DNA of 64,000 nucleotides, taken from contig NC_014365.1 of NCBI RefSeq assembly GCF_000143965.1, forward strand, positions 1,577,501-1,641,500, read 5' to 3'. The DNA comes from Desulfarculus baarsii DSM 2075 (GTDB lineage: Bacteria > Desulfobacterota > Desulfarculia > Desulfarculales > Desulfarculaceae). The notes under the pieces were generated by a model that saw only the letters and a program-made list of their open reading frames with translations, had not been told where the DNA came from and ran no database searches. Below, one piece after another: positions 9,003 through 17,125 of the stretch. Positions within the stretch are counted from its first letter, which is position 1, and each line of letters starts with the position of its first letter. The position numbers were made by a program, and so were the translations under genes.

Positions 9003-9788
9003 TCAGGCCCGGGCGCTGAAGCCTTCGGCGTAGAGTTGGCGCAGGCGCATGACTTTTTGCAGATAGGCGCGGGTCTCGGCCGGCGGACGGCCCTGGCGCT
9101 CCACGTTGGATGGCCCCCAGTTGTAGGCCATCAGGGCCTTGTCCACGCTGCCGTCGAAGCGTGAAAGCATCTGGCCCAGATAGCGCACGCCGCCGTCGAC
9201 GTTCTGCTCGGGGTCGTAGGGATCGCTGACGCCCAGATCGCGGGCGGTCTCTGGCATGAGCTGCATCAGGCCCATGGCCCCGGCCGGCGAGGTGCTCGCG
9301 GGGTTGAAATCGCTTTCGGCGGTGACCACGGCGCGGGCCAGGTGGGGATCGACGCCGTGCCGCCTGGCCGCGCGCACCACGATGTCGTCAAGCTTTTGGC
9401 GATAGGCCCGCTGGGCCAGGCCCGGTTGCGGCGCGGCTGGCGTCAAGTTTTCGTCTTCGGCCGCTGGTTCGGCGTTGACCTGGGGCGCGGCTTGGGCCGG
9501 CGAGCTGACCTCCACGGCGGTGTCTGGCGCGAGGCCATAGAGTTTGGCCCGGGCTCCGGCGGTTTGGCCGGCTGGAGGCGCTTGCGCGGCGGCGCTGGGC
9601 GCGCCGCCGCCGCCGATGCGGATGGCGCTTTGATTGATCATTAGTTCCGCCAGCTTGGCCAAGAGCTTCTCGTCGCCGCGCTGGCTGGCCGCCCGGATCA
9701 ACGCGGCCAGGTCGTGACCTTGGCCGCTGGCGGTCGCGCCGCTGATGGGCCGGTTGGTGCTCACGCCGCTGGTGGGTGCGATGGCCAT
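9003..9788 (-). CDS. Lytic transglycosylase (SLT domain), probable cell-wall hydrolase
   Basis: A 261-residue protein whose C-terminal half is a soluble-lytic-transglycosylase domain, which cleaves the MurNAc-GlcNAc bond of peptidoglycan. The catalytic Glu is in VVTAESDFNP, followed by the family motifs GAMGLMQLMPETA and ALMAYNWGPSNV. The N-terminal half is low-complexity, Ala/Pro-rich, with no obvious signal peptide. It resembles SLT proteins in flagellar or unconventional export contexts, but there is no flagellar gene here. The ATG at 9788 is chosen for the GGAGGC 4 nt upstream; a start at 9830 would add 14 residues. It is divergent from tldD. Confidence 0.85.
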   Translation of the reverse strand: MAIAPTSGVSTNRPISGATASGQGHDLAALIRAASQRGDEKLLAKLAELMINQSAIRIGGGGAPSAAAQAPPAGQTAGARAKLYGLAPDTAVEVSSPAQAAPQVNAEPAAEDENLTPAAPQPGLAQRAYRQKLDDIVVRAARRHGVDPHLARAVVTAESDFNPASTSPAGAMGLMQLMPETARDLGVSDPYDPEQNVDGGVRYLGQMLSRFDGSVDKALMAYNWGPSNVERQGRPPAETRAYLQKVMRLRQLYAEGFSARA

Positions 9789-9915
9789 GATTGCCTCCAA
9801 GTAGCCAGGTTGGTGCTTGTCCGCGAACATGGACCTCGCAAAAAACGGGCCAAACCGCCCTTGCGCGGCCGGGTCGGGCCAGTCAAACTTAAGCGACCGG
9901 CAAAGGGAGGAAACG

Positions 9916-11376
9916 ATGAACGGCCACCATGGCCCCGATGATTATTTCAGGCGCAATTTTGGCGTCACCGACGAAGACTGCCGCGCCCTGCTGGGCCGGG
10001 CCTTGGCCAGGGGCGGCCAGTGGGCCGAGCTCTATTTCCAGCACACGCTATCGAACCTGATCGTCAGCGAGGACGGCCGGGTGGACCGCGCCTTCACCGG
10101 CGTGAACCTGGGCCTGGGCGTGCGGGTCGTCAAGGACGAACGGGTGGGCTACGCCTTTTGCCAGGCCCTGGACATGGCGGCCATGCTCCGCGCCGCCGAG
10201 AGCGCTGCCGCCCTGGCCGACGGCGGCCAAGCCATGGCCCACGGCGCGCGTGGCCTGGAGATCCCCGCGTCGCGCCTCACGCCGGGCCTGGGGCTTTATC
10301 CCATGACCCGACCGTGGCATGAGGCGGCCCATCAGGAGCGCATGGACCTGCTGCGCCGCGTGGAAGAGGGCATGCGCGGGGCCGATCCGCGCATCGTCAA
10401 GACCATGGCCCAACTCAAGGACTCCACCTCGTGGGTGATGATCGTCTGTTCCGACGGCAAAAAGCGCGCCGACATGCGGCCCAGGGCCGGCCTGCGGGCC
10501 AGTTGCGTGGCCCAGCAGGGCCGTGAGCGCCAGAGCAATTATCACGACATCAGCGCTCGGGCGGGCTTGGAGCTGTTTTCCGCGCAAAACCTGGCCCAGA
10601 TCGCCGAGCGGGCCGTGACCGACACCCTGCGCCTGTTCGAGGCCAGGCCCCTGGCCGCCGGCCAGATGCCGGTGGTGTTGGCCGCCGGATCGGCCGGAAT
10701 CCTTTTGCACGAGGCCATCGGCCACGGCCTGGAGGCCGACTTCAACCGCCGGGGCGTGTCGCTCTACGCCGGCCGCCTGGGCCAGACCGTGGCCGGCCCC
10801 CAGGTCACCGTCATCGACGACGGGACCATCGACCACGCCCACGGGGCCATCAACTTCGACGACGAGGGTTCGGACAGCCAACGCACGGTGCTGGTCGAAA
10901 ACGGCGTTCTGCGCTCGTATCTGCACGACAACATGAGCGCCGCCTGGTTCAATACCAGAACCACCGGCTCGTGCCGCCGCCAGAGCTACGAGTTCGCGCC
11001 CATGCCGCGCATGCGCGCCACCTTCATGGCCCCCGGCCCCCACAAGCCCGAGGAACTCGTCGCCGCCGTGGACAAAGGCCTCTACGCCGTGCAGTTCACC
11101 AACGGCCAGGTCGACATCGGCGCGGGCAGCTTCAGCTTTTACGTCAAGAGCGGCTGGGCCATCGAAAAGGGCCGCCTGGCCTATCCGGTGCGCGACGTCA
11201 ACATCATCGGCAACGGGCCCGAGGTCTTGGGCCGCATCACCATGGTCGCCGACGACCTGGAGCTGGCCCGCGGCGGCTTTGTCTGCGGCAAGCTGGGCCA
11301 ATCGGTGCCGGTGAGCCAGGGCATGCCCACCACCCTGGTTTCGTCGATCAACGTGGGAGGGACCAGTGAGTGTTGA
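9916..11376 (+). CDS. tldD: Metalloprotease TldD
   Basis: Catalytic subunit of the TldD/TldE heterodimeric zinc protease that trims unfolded or modified peptides; in Enterobacteria it matures microcin B17 and degrades CcdA. The protein has 486 residues. The zinc motif HExxxH appears in LLHEAIGHGLEADF, with a further metal-ligand region near the C-terminal half (SYEFAPMPRMRAT). ATG 9916 is chosen for AGGGAGG just upstream; an in-frame ATG at 9817 lacks a ribosome site. The gene overlaps tldE by 11 nt, which indicates co-translation of the two subunits. Confidence 0.95.
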   Translation: MNGHHGPDDYFRRNFGVTDEDCRALLGRALARGGQWAELYFQHTLSNLIVSEDGRVDRAFTGVNLGLGVRVVKDERVGYAFCQALDMAAMLRAAESAAALADGGQAMAHGARGLEIPASRLTPGLGLYPMTRPWHEAAHQERMDLLRRVEEGMRGADPRIVKTMAQLKDSTSWVMIVCSDGKKRADMRPRAGLRASCVAQQGRERQSNYHDISARAGLELFSAQNLAQIAERAVTDTLRLFEARPLAAGQMPVVLAAGSAGILLHEAIGHGLEADFNRRGVSLYAGRLGQTVAGPQVTVIDDGTIDHAHGAINFDDEGSDSQRTVLVENGVLRSYLHDNMSAAWFNTRTTGSCRRQSYEFAPMPRMRATFMAPGPHKPEELVAAVDKGLYAVQFTNGQVDIGAGSFSFYVKSGWAIEKGRLAYPVRDVNIIGNGPEVLGRITMVADDLELARGGFVCGKLGQSVPVSQGMPTTLVSSINVGGTSEC

Positions 11377-12718
11377 ACCGATGATCGGCCGGGCCAGCCT
11401 GGCCCTGGAGGCCGCCCGCCGCGCCGGCGCCCAACAGGCGGCGGCCAGCGTCTCCGACGTTCGTTTTGTCAAGGCCACCTTTCGTGACGGCCAACTGGAG
11501 CAGGCCAAGGCCGCCGGCAAGATGTCGCTTGGCGTTCGGCTTTATGTCGACGGCCGCTACGGCGCGCACGCCACCAGCGACCTGCGCGACGAGGCCTTGC
11601 GGGCCTTTGTAGAGGGCGCCGTGGCCATGACCCGCCTGCTGGAGCCCGATCCCCTGCGCGCCTTGCCGCCCAAGGAACTGACGCCGACCGCGCCCGGCCC
11701 GGACCTGCGGCTTCATGATCCTGCCGTGGCCCAGGCGCCCACTGATTTTTGGCTGGCCTTGGCCAGGCGCATGGACGAACTGGCCCTGGAGCGGGCCCAG
11801 CGCGGCGGCGTCAAGTTGATCAGCCGCCAGGGCCTGGCCCACGGCGAGAGCGGCCTGGAGCTGTTGGCCACCAGCGACGGATTCATGGGCGTACAGGAAG
11901 AAACATCGTGCTATCACGGCTGCACGGTGGCCCTGCTGGACGACCAACGCGGCGGTGCGCGTCAACTGGCCAGTTGGCACCACCTGGGCCGCGCTTTGGA
12001 CCAGATGACCGACCGTGCCAGGCAAGAGCAAGTGGCCGCCCAGGCCGTGGAGCGGGCGCGGCGGCAACTGGGCGGTCGGCCCGGACCAACCGGGCGCGGT
12101 CGGCTGTTGGTGGAAAACAGCGTGGCCGGCCGCCTGGTAGGCGAGATTCTGGGCTGTCTGGCCGGCGCGGCGCTGGATCAAAAGCAGAGCTATCTGGCCG
12201 ACCGTCTGGGCCAAAGCTTGGCCAGCCCGCTGCTGAACATGCGCGACGAGCCCCTGGAGCCGGGCGGCCTGGCCTCGCGCTGGTTTGACGGCGAGGGTCT
12301 GGCCGCCCAGCCGCGCCAGGTGATCGAGGGCGGGGCGCTGCGCGCTTATTTTCTGGACACCTACTACGCCAAGCGCCTGGGCCTGGCCCCCACGGCAGGT
12401 TCGAGCACAAACTTGAAGTTTGCCCCCAGCCGCGCCGGCGGCTTCGAGCAAATGCTCGAAGACATGCCCAGCGGCCTGGCCGTCACCGGCTTTCTGGGCG
12501 GCAACTTCAATGGGACCACCGGAGATTTTTCCTTTGGCGTCCGTGGGTTATGGATAGAAAACGGCCGGGTGGCCCACCCGGTGGAGGGCATGAACATCGC
12601 CGGCAACTACGACGATCTGTGGCGTTCGTTGGCGGCGGTGGGCGACGACCCTTACGCCTATTCGCGCCTGGCCACGCCCAGTTTGTTGTTCGATGAGGCG
12701 ATGATCGCCGGGGCTTAG
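11366..12718 (+). CDS. tldE: TldE (PmbA) subunit of the TldD/E protease
   Basis: The non-catalytic partner of TldD; 450 residues. It shares the TldD/PmbA fold but lacks the HExxxH zinc motif, as expected, since TldE shapes the tunnel while TldD carries the metal. The family region GRLLVENSVAGRLVGEILGC and the C-terminal TGDFSFGVRGLWIENGR are visible. The start is the GTG at 11366 inside the end of tldD, with GGGAGG upstream. A terminator-like hairpin follows the stop. Confidence 0.93.
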   Translation: MSVEPMIGRASLALEAARRAGAQQAAASVSDVRFVKATFRDGQLEQAKAAGKMSLGVRLYVDGRYGAHATSDLRDEALRAFVEGAVAMTRLLEPDPLRALPPKELTPTAPGPDLRLHDPAVAQAPTDFWLALARRMDELALERAQRGGVKLISRQGLAHGESGLELLATSDGFMGVQEETSCYHGCTVALLDDQRGGARQLASWHHLGRALDQMTDRARQEQVAAQAVERARRQLGGRPGPTGRGRLLVENSVAGRLVGEILGCLAGAALDQKQSYLADRLGQSLASPLLNMRDEPLEPGGLASRWFDGEGLAAQPRQVIEGGALRAYFLDTYYAKRLGLAPTAGSSTNLKFAPSRAGGFEQMLEDMPSGLAVTGFLGGNFNGTTGDFSFGVRGLWIENGRVAHPVEGMNIAGNYDDLWRSLAAVGDDPYAYSRLATPSLLFDEAMIAGA

Positions 12719-12719
12719 C

Positions 12720-12748
12720 TTGCCCCTGGCCGGTCGCTGGGTTATGCT
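12720..12748 (+). promoter_or_regulatory. Possible promoter of rdgC, overlapping the tldE terminator
   Basis: TTGCCC (12720-12725) and TATGCT (12743-12748) are separated by exactly 17 nt. The -10 element falls in the loop of the terminator hairpin. It would start transcription about 30 nt before the rdgC ATG. Confidence 0.4.
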
Positions 12749-12762
12749 GCCAGGGGTTTTAT
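12723..12762 (+). terminator. Rho-independent terminator after tldE
   Basis: CCCCTGGC (12723-12730) pairs with GCCAGGGG (12749-12756) across an 18-nt loop and is followed by TTTTATTTATT. The hairpin sits only 5 nt beyond the tldE stop. Confidence 0.6.
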
Positions 12763-12784
12763 TTATTATTCCGCCGGAGAGGCC

Positions 12785-13408
12785 ATGGGCATATTCAAGG
12801 GCAGCGCGACATTGACGCGCTACGACGTGGGCGGCCGCCGGGCCGAGGGCTGGGCCGATTTCATCGACGAGCGCGTCAGGACGTTCGCCTTTCGCGAGAT
12901 CGAAAACAGCGCCGACGAGCAATCGATCGGCTGGGTTTCGGCGGCCGATTTCATGGACACGGGCTTTGCCTACGCCGCCTACGCCCTCGACCCCTACATC
13001 GTCCTGGGCCTGCGCGTCGACAAGCGCAAGCTGCCAGCGGGCGTGCTGAAGAAGTATCATCGCCTGGAGCTGCGCAAGGTCAAGCAGATGCGCGACGGCC
13101 AGGCCATCTCCCGCGAGGAGCGCGAGACGCTGAAGGAAAAAGTGCGCCTGGAGCTGCTGCGGCGCATTCCGCCATCGACCCAGACCTACGATGTGGTCTG
13201 GGACACGGGCCGCAATCGGGTCTGGTTCGGCGGCTCGTCGCGGAGCGCGCTGGATCTGTTCGAGGACTTTTTCCGGCGCTGCTTCAACGTGGAGCTGACC
13301 CCCCGCGTGCCCTATCTGGCCGCGCGGGCCCTGCTGGTCGAGCCGGCGCTCATCGAGCGCCTGGAACAGGCCGCGCCGTGGGATTTGAGCGGCGGGGAGG
13401 CGGCGTGA
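12785..13408 (+). CDS. rdgC: RdgC-family recombination-associated protein (short form)
   Basis: A 207-residue protein matching the N-terminal and central parts of RdgC, a ring-shaped double-strand-DNA-binding protein that in E. coli restrains RecA. Recognisable pieces are the N-terminal FKGSATLTRY strand, SIGWVSAADFMD, a LGLRVDKRKLPAGVLKKY segment and REERETLKEKVRLELLRR, which correspond in order to RdgC. It is shorter than the roughly 300-residue enterobacterial protein; short versions occur in delta-proteobacteria. GGAGAGG precedes the ATG. Its stop overlaps the next start by one base (TGATG), so the two are probably translated together. Confidence 0.75.
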   Translation: MGIFKGSATLTRYDVGGRRAEGWADFIDERVRTFAFREIENSADEQSIGWVSAADFMDTGFAYAAYALDPYIVLGLRVDKRKLPAGVLKKYHRLELRKVKQMRDGQAISREERETLKEKVRLELLRRIPPSTQTYDVVWDTGRNRVWFGGSSRSALDLFEDFFRRCFNVELTPRVPYLAARALLVEPALIERLEQAAPWDLSGGEAA

Positions 13409-13926
13409 TGGACGTGCGCGAGGCGCTGGATCAATATTTGTTCGTGGGCCAGGAGTTTCTGACCTGGCTGTGGTTTTTGGGCGAGACCAGGCAGCAGGTG
13501 GTTTTGGAAAGCGGCGAGGAAGTGCTCTTGATGCTGGGCGATCGCCTGGCGCTGGGGCCGGCCCAAGGCCAGGAGGGCGTGCGCGTGGCCGTGCGCGGCC
13601 AGGAGGCGTCGCTGGCCGAGGCCAGGGAGGCCTTGCGTCGGGGCAAACTGGTGGAGGCGATGCGCCTGCATCTGGAGATCAACGGCGAGGAGTTCGCCGC
13701 CAGCCTGCGGGCGGCCGACCTGGGCCTGTCGGCCCTGCGCCTGCCGCCGACGGCGCCGGGCGAGGACGGCGTGGAGGGCCTGTTTCTGGAGCGCATCGCG
13801 TTGATCGACACGTTGCTTGGCGTGATCGAGGGCCTGTTGCGGATGTTTTTGCGCCAACGCCTGGACGCGGGCCAGGGCCCGGCGCTGCTGGCGGCCATGA
13901 AGGCGTGGGCGGCCGGCCCGGAGTAG
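13408..13926 (+). CDS. Protein of unknown function coupled to rdgC
   Basis: A 172-residue soluble protein. I do not recognise a named family. Visible are an N-terminal aromatic stretch (LFVGQEFLTWLWFL), a strand-rich middle resembling a small beta domain and a helical C-terminus. The start ATG overlaps the rdgC stop codon by one nucleotide, which indicates translational coupling and probably a shared function or complex with RdgC. The alternative start at 13378 would overlap rdgC by 31 nt. No signal peptide or membrane segment. Confidence 0.75.
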   Translation: MDVREALDQYLFVGQEFLTWLWFLGETRQQVVLESGEEVLLMLGDRLALGPAQGQEGVRVAVRGQEASLAEAREALRRGKLVEAMRLHLEINGEEFAASLRAADLGLSALRLPPTAPGEDGVEGLFLERIALIDTLLGVIEGLLRMFLRQRLDAGQGPALLAAMKAWAAGPE

Positions 13927-13948
13927 GGGCCGGCCGGGGTTGACGAGG

Positions 13949-14263
13949 ATGGCCAGGTTGCTTTTTCAGGCGATGATCGTGCTGGCGCTGAGCCTGGGGC
14001 TGCTGTTGTTCATCACCGCCCGCGGCCTGGGGCCCATGAGCCAGGGCGAGACGATCGTGCGTTACGCCGCGCTGCTGGCGCAAGATGCGCCAGCGGCCCG
14101 GCTGGTTCAGACGATCATGGGCGACGGCCCGCCCCAGTGGGCCATGGGCCTGTGCGTGGTCTGGGAACGGGCCAACGTGGCCGGCTTTTGGTGGGTGCCG
14201 CTGGTGCTGGCGCTGATCGTCTGGCTGGTGGGCCGGGCGGCGCGTCGGCGGCGCGGCCCCTAG
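13949..14263 (+). CDS. Small two-segment membrane protein, unknown function
   Basis: A 104-residue protein with two clear hydrophobic helices, LLFQAMIVLALSLGLLLF near the N-terminus and WWVPLVLALIVWLVG near the C-terminus, joined by about 50 polar residues. The end is very basic (RAARRRRG), placing the C-terminus in the cytoplasm. A TTG at 13940 is an alternative start. It follows the rdgC partner closely and may be the third gene of that unit. Its stop overlaps the end of the convergent gene at 14260 by 4 nt. I do not recognise the family. Confidence 0.55.
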   Translation: MARLLFQAMIVLALSLGLLLFITARGLGPMSQGETIVRYAALLAQDAPAARLVQTIMGDGPPQWAMGLCVVWERANVAGFWWVPLVLALIVWLVGRAARRRRGP

Positions 14264-14688
14264 GCGACGGCCTTGGCGTGGGCCGCCTTGATGCGCCGCT
14301 TCAAATAGTCGGTCATGTCGGGCTCTTGGCCGTCGTGGTCAAAGCAATAGCCGTCGGAGCCCATCAGGCCGCCGGGGATCAGGTCGCCGCGTTCCTCGGG
14401 GTCGTCGACTTCGTCGGCGAAAAAACAGACCGACAGCATCATCATGCCCTCCATGGGCACCGCGTCGATCATGGCCAGCAGCGGCCGCTGGCGGCCGGCC
14501 GGCCGCGGCTCCAGATCCAGCCGCAGGGAATTGCTCACGCCGGGGCGGGCGATGAACTCCATGACCACGCCGGGCAGCTTGGCCGCGTAATCCTTCAGGG
14601 ACACGAAGGCCTCGCGCAGTTCGTCTTGAAATTCCGGCCAATCGGCCAACAGGTTGGCCAATTGCTTTTCGCCTTTGATCTGACCCAT
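14260..14688 (-). CDS. Conserved-looking protein of unknown function
   Basis: A 142-residue soluble, acidic protein. It begins with a helical segment (LANLLADWPEFQDELREAF), followed by an alternating strand pattern containing Met-rich IDAVPMEGMMMLSVCFFADEV, and ends with a helix (MTDYLKRRIKAAHAKAVA). The frame stays open far upstream, but AGGAGC lies 7 nt before the ATG at 14688, which fixes this start. No signal peptide. Function not recognised. Confidence 0.65.
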   Translation of the reverse strand: MGQIKGEKQLANLLADWPEFQDELREAFVSLKDYAAKLPGVVMEFIARPGVSNSLRLDLEPRPAGRQRPLLAMIDAVPMEGMMMLSVCFFADEVDDPEERGDLIPGGLMGSDGYCFDHDGQEPDMTDYLKRRIKAAHAKAVA

Positions 14689-14738
14689 AACGATGCTCCT
14701 GCTGATTGCAACGATGAAGGCGTGGCCGTGGCGGCCTG

Positions 14739-15272
14739 CTATTTCAACTGACCCAGTTTCTTTTTCAGGTTGCGGCGGCGTTCCAGGTCGGTCTTGTCGG
14801 GATTGACCTGGCTGACCTTGAAATAGGCCTCCAGGTCGTCGAGGGCCTGCTGGGTTTTGCCGATTTGTTCGTTGATGATCGAGCGCATGAGGTAGGCCGC
14901 GGTGAGCATTTGGCGCAGCACTTTGTATATCTGCTCGTCGGCGTTGAGGCTGTAGTAGGCGATGACCCGCTCGCGCTTGTCGATGATGCGGCTGAAATCG
15001 GCCGCCGAGAGGTCGAACTTGTGCTGGACATAGTAGGCCATGGCCCGATTCTGCTGGACGTAAAGTTCGTGGGCCCAATCAAGCTGGCCTGATTTGAGGG
15101 CCGCGTTGCAGGCGGCCAGCAGCTTTTGATAATCACCCGACTGCTCGGCCTCGACGACCTTTTTGACCTGCTGGGCCTGATCGGCCCCGGACGCGGTGGT
15201 CATGGTCAGGGTGATGGTAACGGCCAAGGCCAGGGCCGTCAGGGCGATGGTCATGGGGCGAAAATATTTCAT
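14739..15272 (-). CDS. Periplasmic protein with helical (TPR-like) repeats, unknown function
   Basis: A 177-residue protein with an N-terminal export signal (MTIALTALALAVTITLTM, cleavage likely after ASG-A). The mature part is all helical and suggests two or three TPR-like hairpins: YQKLLAACNAALKSG, LYVQQNRAMAYYVQ, and a C-terminal helix pair before RRRNLKKKLGQLK. TPR-type proteins act as scaffolds; no partner can be named. GGGAGCAGGCAG precedes the ATG at 15272. It lies downstream of the tRNA-Ala terminators on the same strand. Confidence 0.65.
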   Translation of the reverse strand: MKYFRPMTIALTALALAVTITLTMTTASGADQAQQVKKVVEAEQSGDYQKLLAACNAALKSGQLDWAHELYVQQNRAMAYYVQHKFDLSAADFSRIIDKRERVIAYYSLNADEQIYKVLRQMLTAAYLMRSIINEQIGKTQQALDDLEAYFKVSQVNPDKTDLERRRNLKKKLGQLK

Positions 15273-15361
15273 CTGCCTGCTCCCATCCAAAAAATGAGGA
15301 TTTTTGCCGGCCCAATTCTGGCACAGCCAGCCGCCCCTGGCAACAACCCCCGACTGCTCGG

Positions 15362-15427
15362 AAAAACAAAAGCCGGACCCATCGCGGCCCGGATGAAAAA
15401 CAAAAGCCGGGCCACTGGCGGCCCGGC
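15362..15427 (-). terminator. Two tandem rho-independent terminators after tRNA-Ala
   Basis: On the minus strand the first hairpin is GCCGGGCC/GGCCCGGC (15406-15427, 6-nt loop) followed by TTTTGTTTTT. The second is CCGGGCC/GGTCCGG (15373-15392) followed by TTTTGTTTTT. The two share an identical 16-nt block at 15361-15376 and 15395-15410, so the second arose by, or resembles, a 34-bp duplication. Confidence 0.8.
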
Positions 15428-15442
15428 GCGGATGATCGATTG

Positions 15443-15518
15443 TGGTGGAGCCGAGCGGGATCGAACCGCCGGCCTGCGCGTTGCGAACGCGCCGCTCTCC
15501 CAGCTGAGCTACGGCCCC
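15443..15518 (-). tRNA. tRNA-Ala (anticodon CGC)
   Basis: A 76-nt cloverleaf read on the minus strand. The acceptor stem GGGGCCG pairs with CGGCTCC, the D arm is GCTC...GAGC, the anticodon arm GCGCG-TTCGCAA-CGCGC gives anticodon CGC, and the T arm carries TTCGATC. Discriminator A and the CCA end are encoded. It reads GCG codons, which are abundant in this GC-rich genome. A good promoter lies upstream and tandem terminators lie downstream, so it is a single-gene unit. Confidence 0.96.
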
Positions 15519-15528
15519 AAGATCGTCG

Positions 15529-15552
15529 TTGGCTGCGATTTAACGCAGCCAA
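15529..15552. repeat. Perfect 9-bp inverted repeat at the tRNA-Ala promoter
   Basis: TTGGCTGCG (15529-15537) and CGCAGCCAA (15544-15552) are perfect reverse complements around a 6-nt ATTTAA spacer. The repeat abuts the -10 box of the tRNA-Ala promoter and covers the expected start of transcription. It could be an operator or, in RNA, a hairpin of the tRNA precursor leader. Confidence 0.7.
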
Positions 15553-15553
15553 G

Positions 15554-15582
15554 TTTATACCGGCCAGCGGCGGCAAAGTCAA
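15554..15582 (-). promoter_or_regulatory. Sigma-70 promoter of tRNA-Ala
   Basis: On the minus strand TTGACT (15577-15582) and TATAAA (15554-15559) are 17 nt apart, each matching consensus at 5 of 6 positions. The tRNA starts about 30 nt after the predicted start of transcription. Confidence 0.7.
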
Positions 15583-15648
15583 CCGTGGCGGGCGCGCTTT
15601 TGTGGGGCGTGAAAAAATTGTCGGCCCGGCCGATGGCGCGCGAGCCAC

Positions 15649-15677
15649 TCGACACGGCGGCCTTGGCGTGCTAGCAT
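15649..15677 (+). promoter_or_regulatory. Predicted promoter of the hisB unit
   Basis: TCGACA (15649-15654) and TAGCAT (15672-15677) are separated by 17 nt, with an extended -10 TGC directly upstream. It would give a leader of about 65 nt before hisB. Confidence 0.55.
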
Positions 15678-15749
15678 CCTCCAGGCGAAACGGGCCGCCG
15701 TCCCGGCTGGCCGACGCCGCGCGCAACCACACGTCGACAGGGGTTTTTC

Positions 15750-16337
15750 ATGGGCCGCACGGCGACGATAAAACGCGAAACCCGCGAGACCGCCATCAGC
15801 CTCCGCCTGGACCTGGACGGTCGGGGAGAGGCGCGCATAGACACGGGCGTGGGCTTTTTCGACCACATGCTCACCCACATCGCTTTTCACGGCCGTTTCG
15901 ATCTCGAAGTGACGGCCAAGGGCGACCTGCACGTCGACGCCCATCACACCGTCGAGGACGTGGGCATCTGCCTGGGCCAGGCCCTGCGCCAGGCCCTGGG
16001 CGACAAGCTGGGCGTGGCCCGCTATGGCGGCGCCTTCGTGCCCATGGACGAGGCCCTGGCCCAGGTGGTGGTCGACCTGAGCAACCGGCCGTTCATGCGC
16101 CTGGAGGCGGCGCGCCTGCCGGGGGCGGTGGGCGCTTTCGACGGCCAACTGGCCGAGGAGTTCCTGCGGGCCCTGGCCAATGCCGCCGGTCTGACCCTGC
16201 ACGTCATTTTGCACTACGGCTCTAACGATCATCACATGTTGGAGGCCGCGTTCAAGGCGCTTGGCCGCGCCCTGGACCAGGCCACGGCCATGGACCCCCG
16301 CCAAGGCGGCGTGGCGTCCACCAAGGGGATGCTGTGA
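15750..16337 (+). CDS. hisB: Imidazoleglycerol-phosphate dehydratase
   Basis: Sixth step of histidine synthesis: dehydrates imidazole-glycerol phosphate to imidazole-acetol phosphate. The protein has 195 residues, the monofunctional form without the phosphatase domain. Family motifs are [15 protein letters not shown] near the N-terminus, [17 protein letters not shown] with the manganese-binding His cluster, and the C-terminal [19 protein letters not shown] with the second His cluster. It is followed with a 4-nt overlap by a lipoprotein gene and then by hisA. Confidence 0.97.
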   Translation: MGRTATIKRETRETAISLRLDLDGRGEARIDTGVGFFDHMLTHIAFHGRFDLEVTAKGDLHVDAHHTVEDVGICLGQALRQALGDKLGVARYGGAFVPMDEALAQVVVDLSNRPFMRLEAARLPGAVGAFDGQLAEEFLRALANAAGLTLHVILHYGSNDHHMLEAAFKALGRALDQATAMDPRQGGVASTKGML

Positions 16338-17023
16338 GAACTCTTCGCTTCGCCTGGATCGCGTTGATGGCGGCCTTGCTGGCCGTGGCCGGCTGCCAGA
16401 CCACCCAACCGCCCCAGGGCAAGGACCAAAAAAAGTGGGAGCCGCGCAGCGTGGCCCTGTTGCCCGTGGAGCGCGTCGCCCCCGACGCCGACGAGCCATC
16501 GCGGGCCACTTGCCCGCTCAACGGCTCGCTCTACACCGCCGGGCCCATGGCCCAGGGCGCGGAACTGAGCCTGGCCGAGAGCCTGCAAAAGGCGCTCAAG
16601 GCCCATCCGCCCTTGCGCGTCGTGCCGGTTAGCCAGGCCGGCCTGGCCTACGATCAGCTCTATGGCCGCCAAGCCGCCCGCCCCAGCCTGGAACAGATCG
16701 CCAAACTTGGCGCCAAGCTCCAGGTCGACGCCGTGCTGGTGGGCTTTGTCTATCGTTTCACCGAGCGCGAGGGCTCGGAGGCCTCGGCCGAAAAGCCGGC
16801 GGCGGTTACTTTCAACCTGCTTCTGGTGCGCTCGACCGACGGCATGATCGCCTGGTCGGGCGTCTTTGACCAACAGCAGCAGGCCCTCAGCCAGAATTTG
16901 CTGGACCTGGGCCAATACATGAAATACGGCCTGCGCTGGTACAGCGCCGACGAACTGGGCCAGATCGGCGCCGAGCAGGCGCTGGAGTCGTTCCCCTGGC
17001 CCCAGCAGGCCGCGGTCAAATAG
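16334..17023 (+). CDS. Putative lipoprotein, unknown function
   Basis: A 229-residue protein with signal peptide and lipobox LAVAGC (Cys near residue 21), so probably lipid-anchored in the envelope. The mature part has the pattern of small lipoproteins with a nucleotide-binding-like alpha/beta fold (GNA1162 or LpoB-type): [10 protein letters not shown], a long helix [24 protein letters not shown] and [20 protein letters not shown]. That likeness is by pattern only. The GTG start overlaps the hisB stop (GTGA) and AAGGGG lies upstream. Its place between hisB and hisA says nothing clear about function. Confidence 0.75.
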   Translation: MRTLRFAWIALMAALLAVAGCQTTQPPQGKDQKKWEPRSVALLPVERVAPDADEPSRATCPLNGSLYTAGPMAQGAELSLAESLQKALKAHPPLRVVPVSQAGLAYDQLYGRQAARPSLEQIAKLGAKLQVDAVLVGFVYRFTEREGSEASAEKPAAVTFNLLLVRSTDGMIAWSGVFDQQQQALSQNLLDLGQYMKYGLRWYSADELGQIGAEQALESFPWPQQAAVK

Positions 17024-17125
17024 TCGCGACTCAGATAGCATTCGCGTGGAGCGTTGACGTCGCTGGCCCGTGCCGGCGCGCTGCCAACAAGTCGCGCCCC
17101 CGGCGGGCGCGTGGAGACAAGCATC

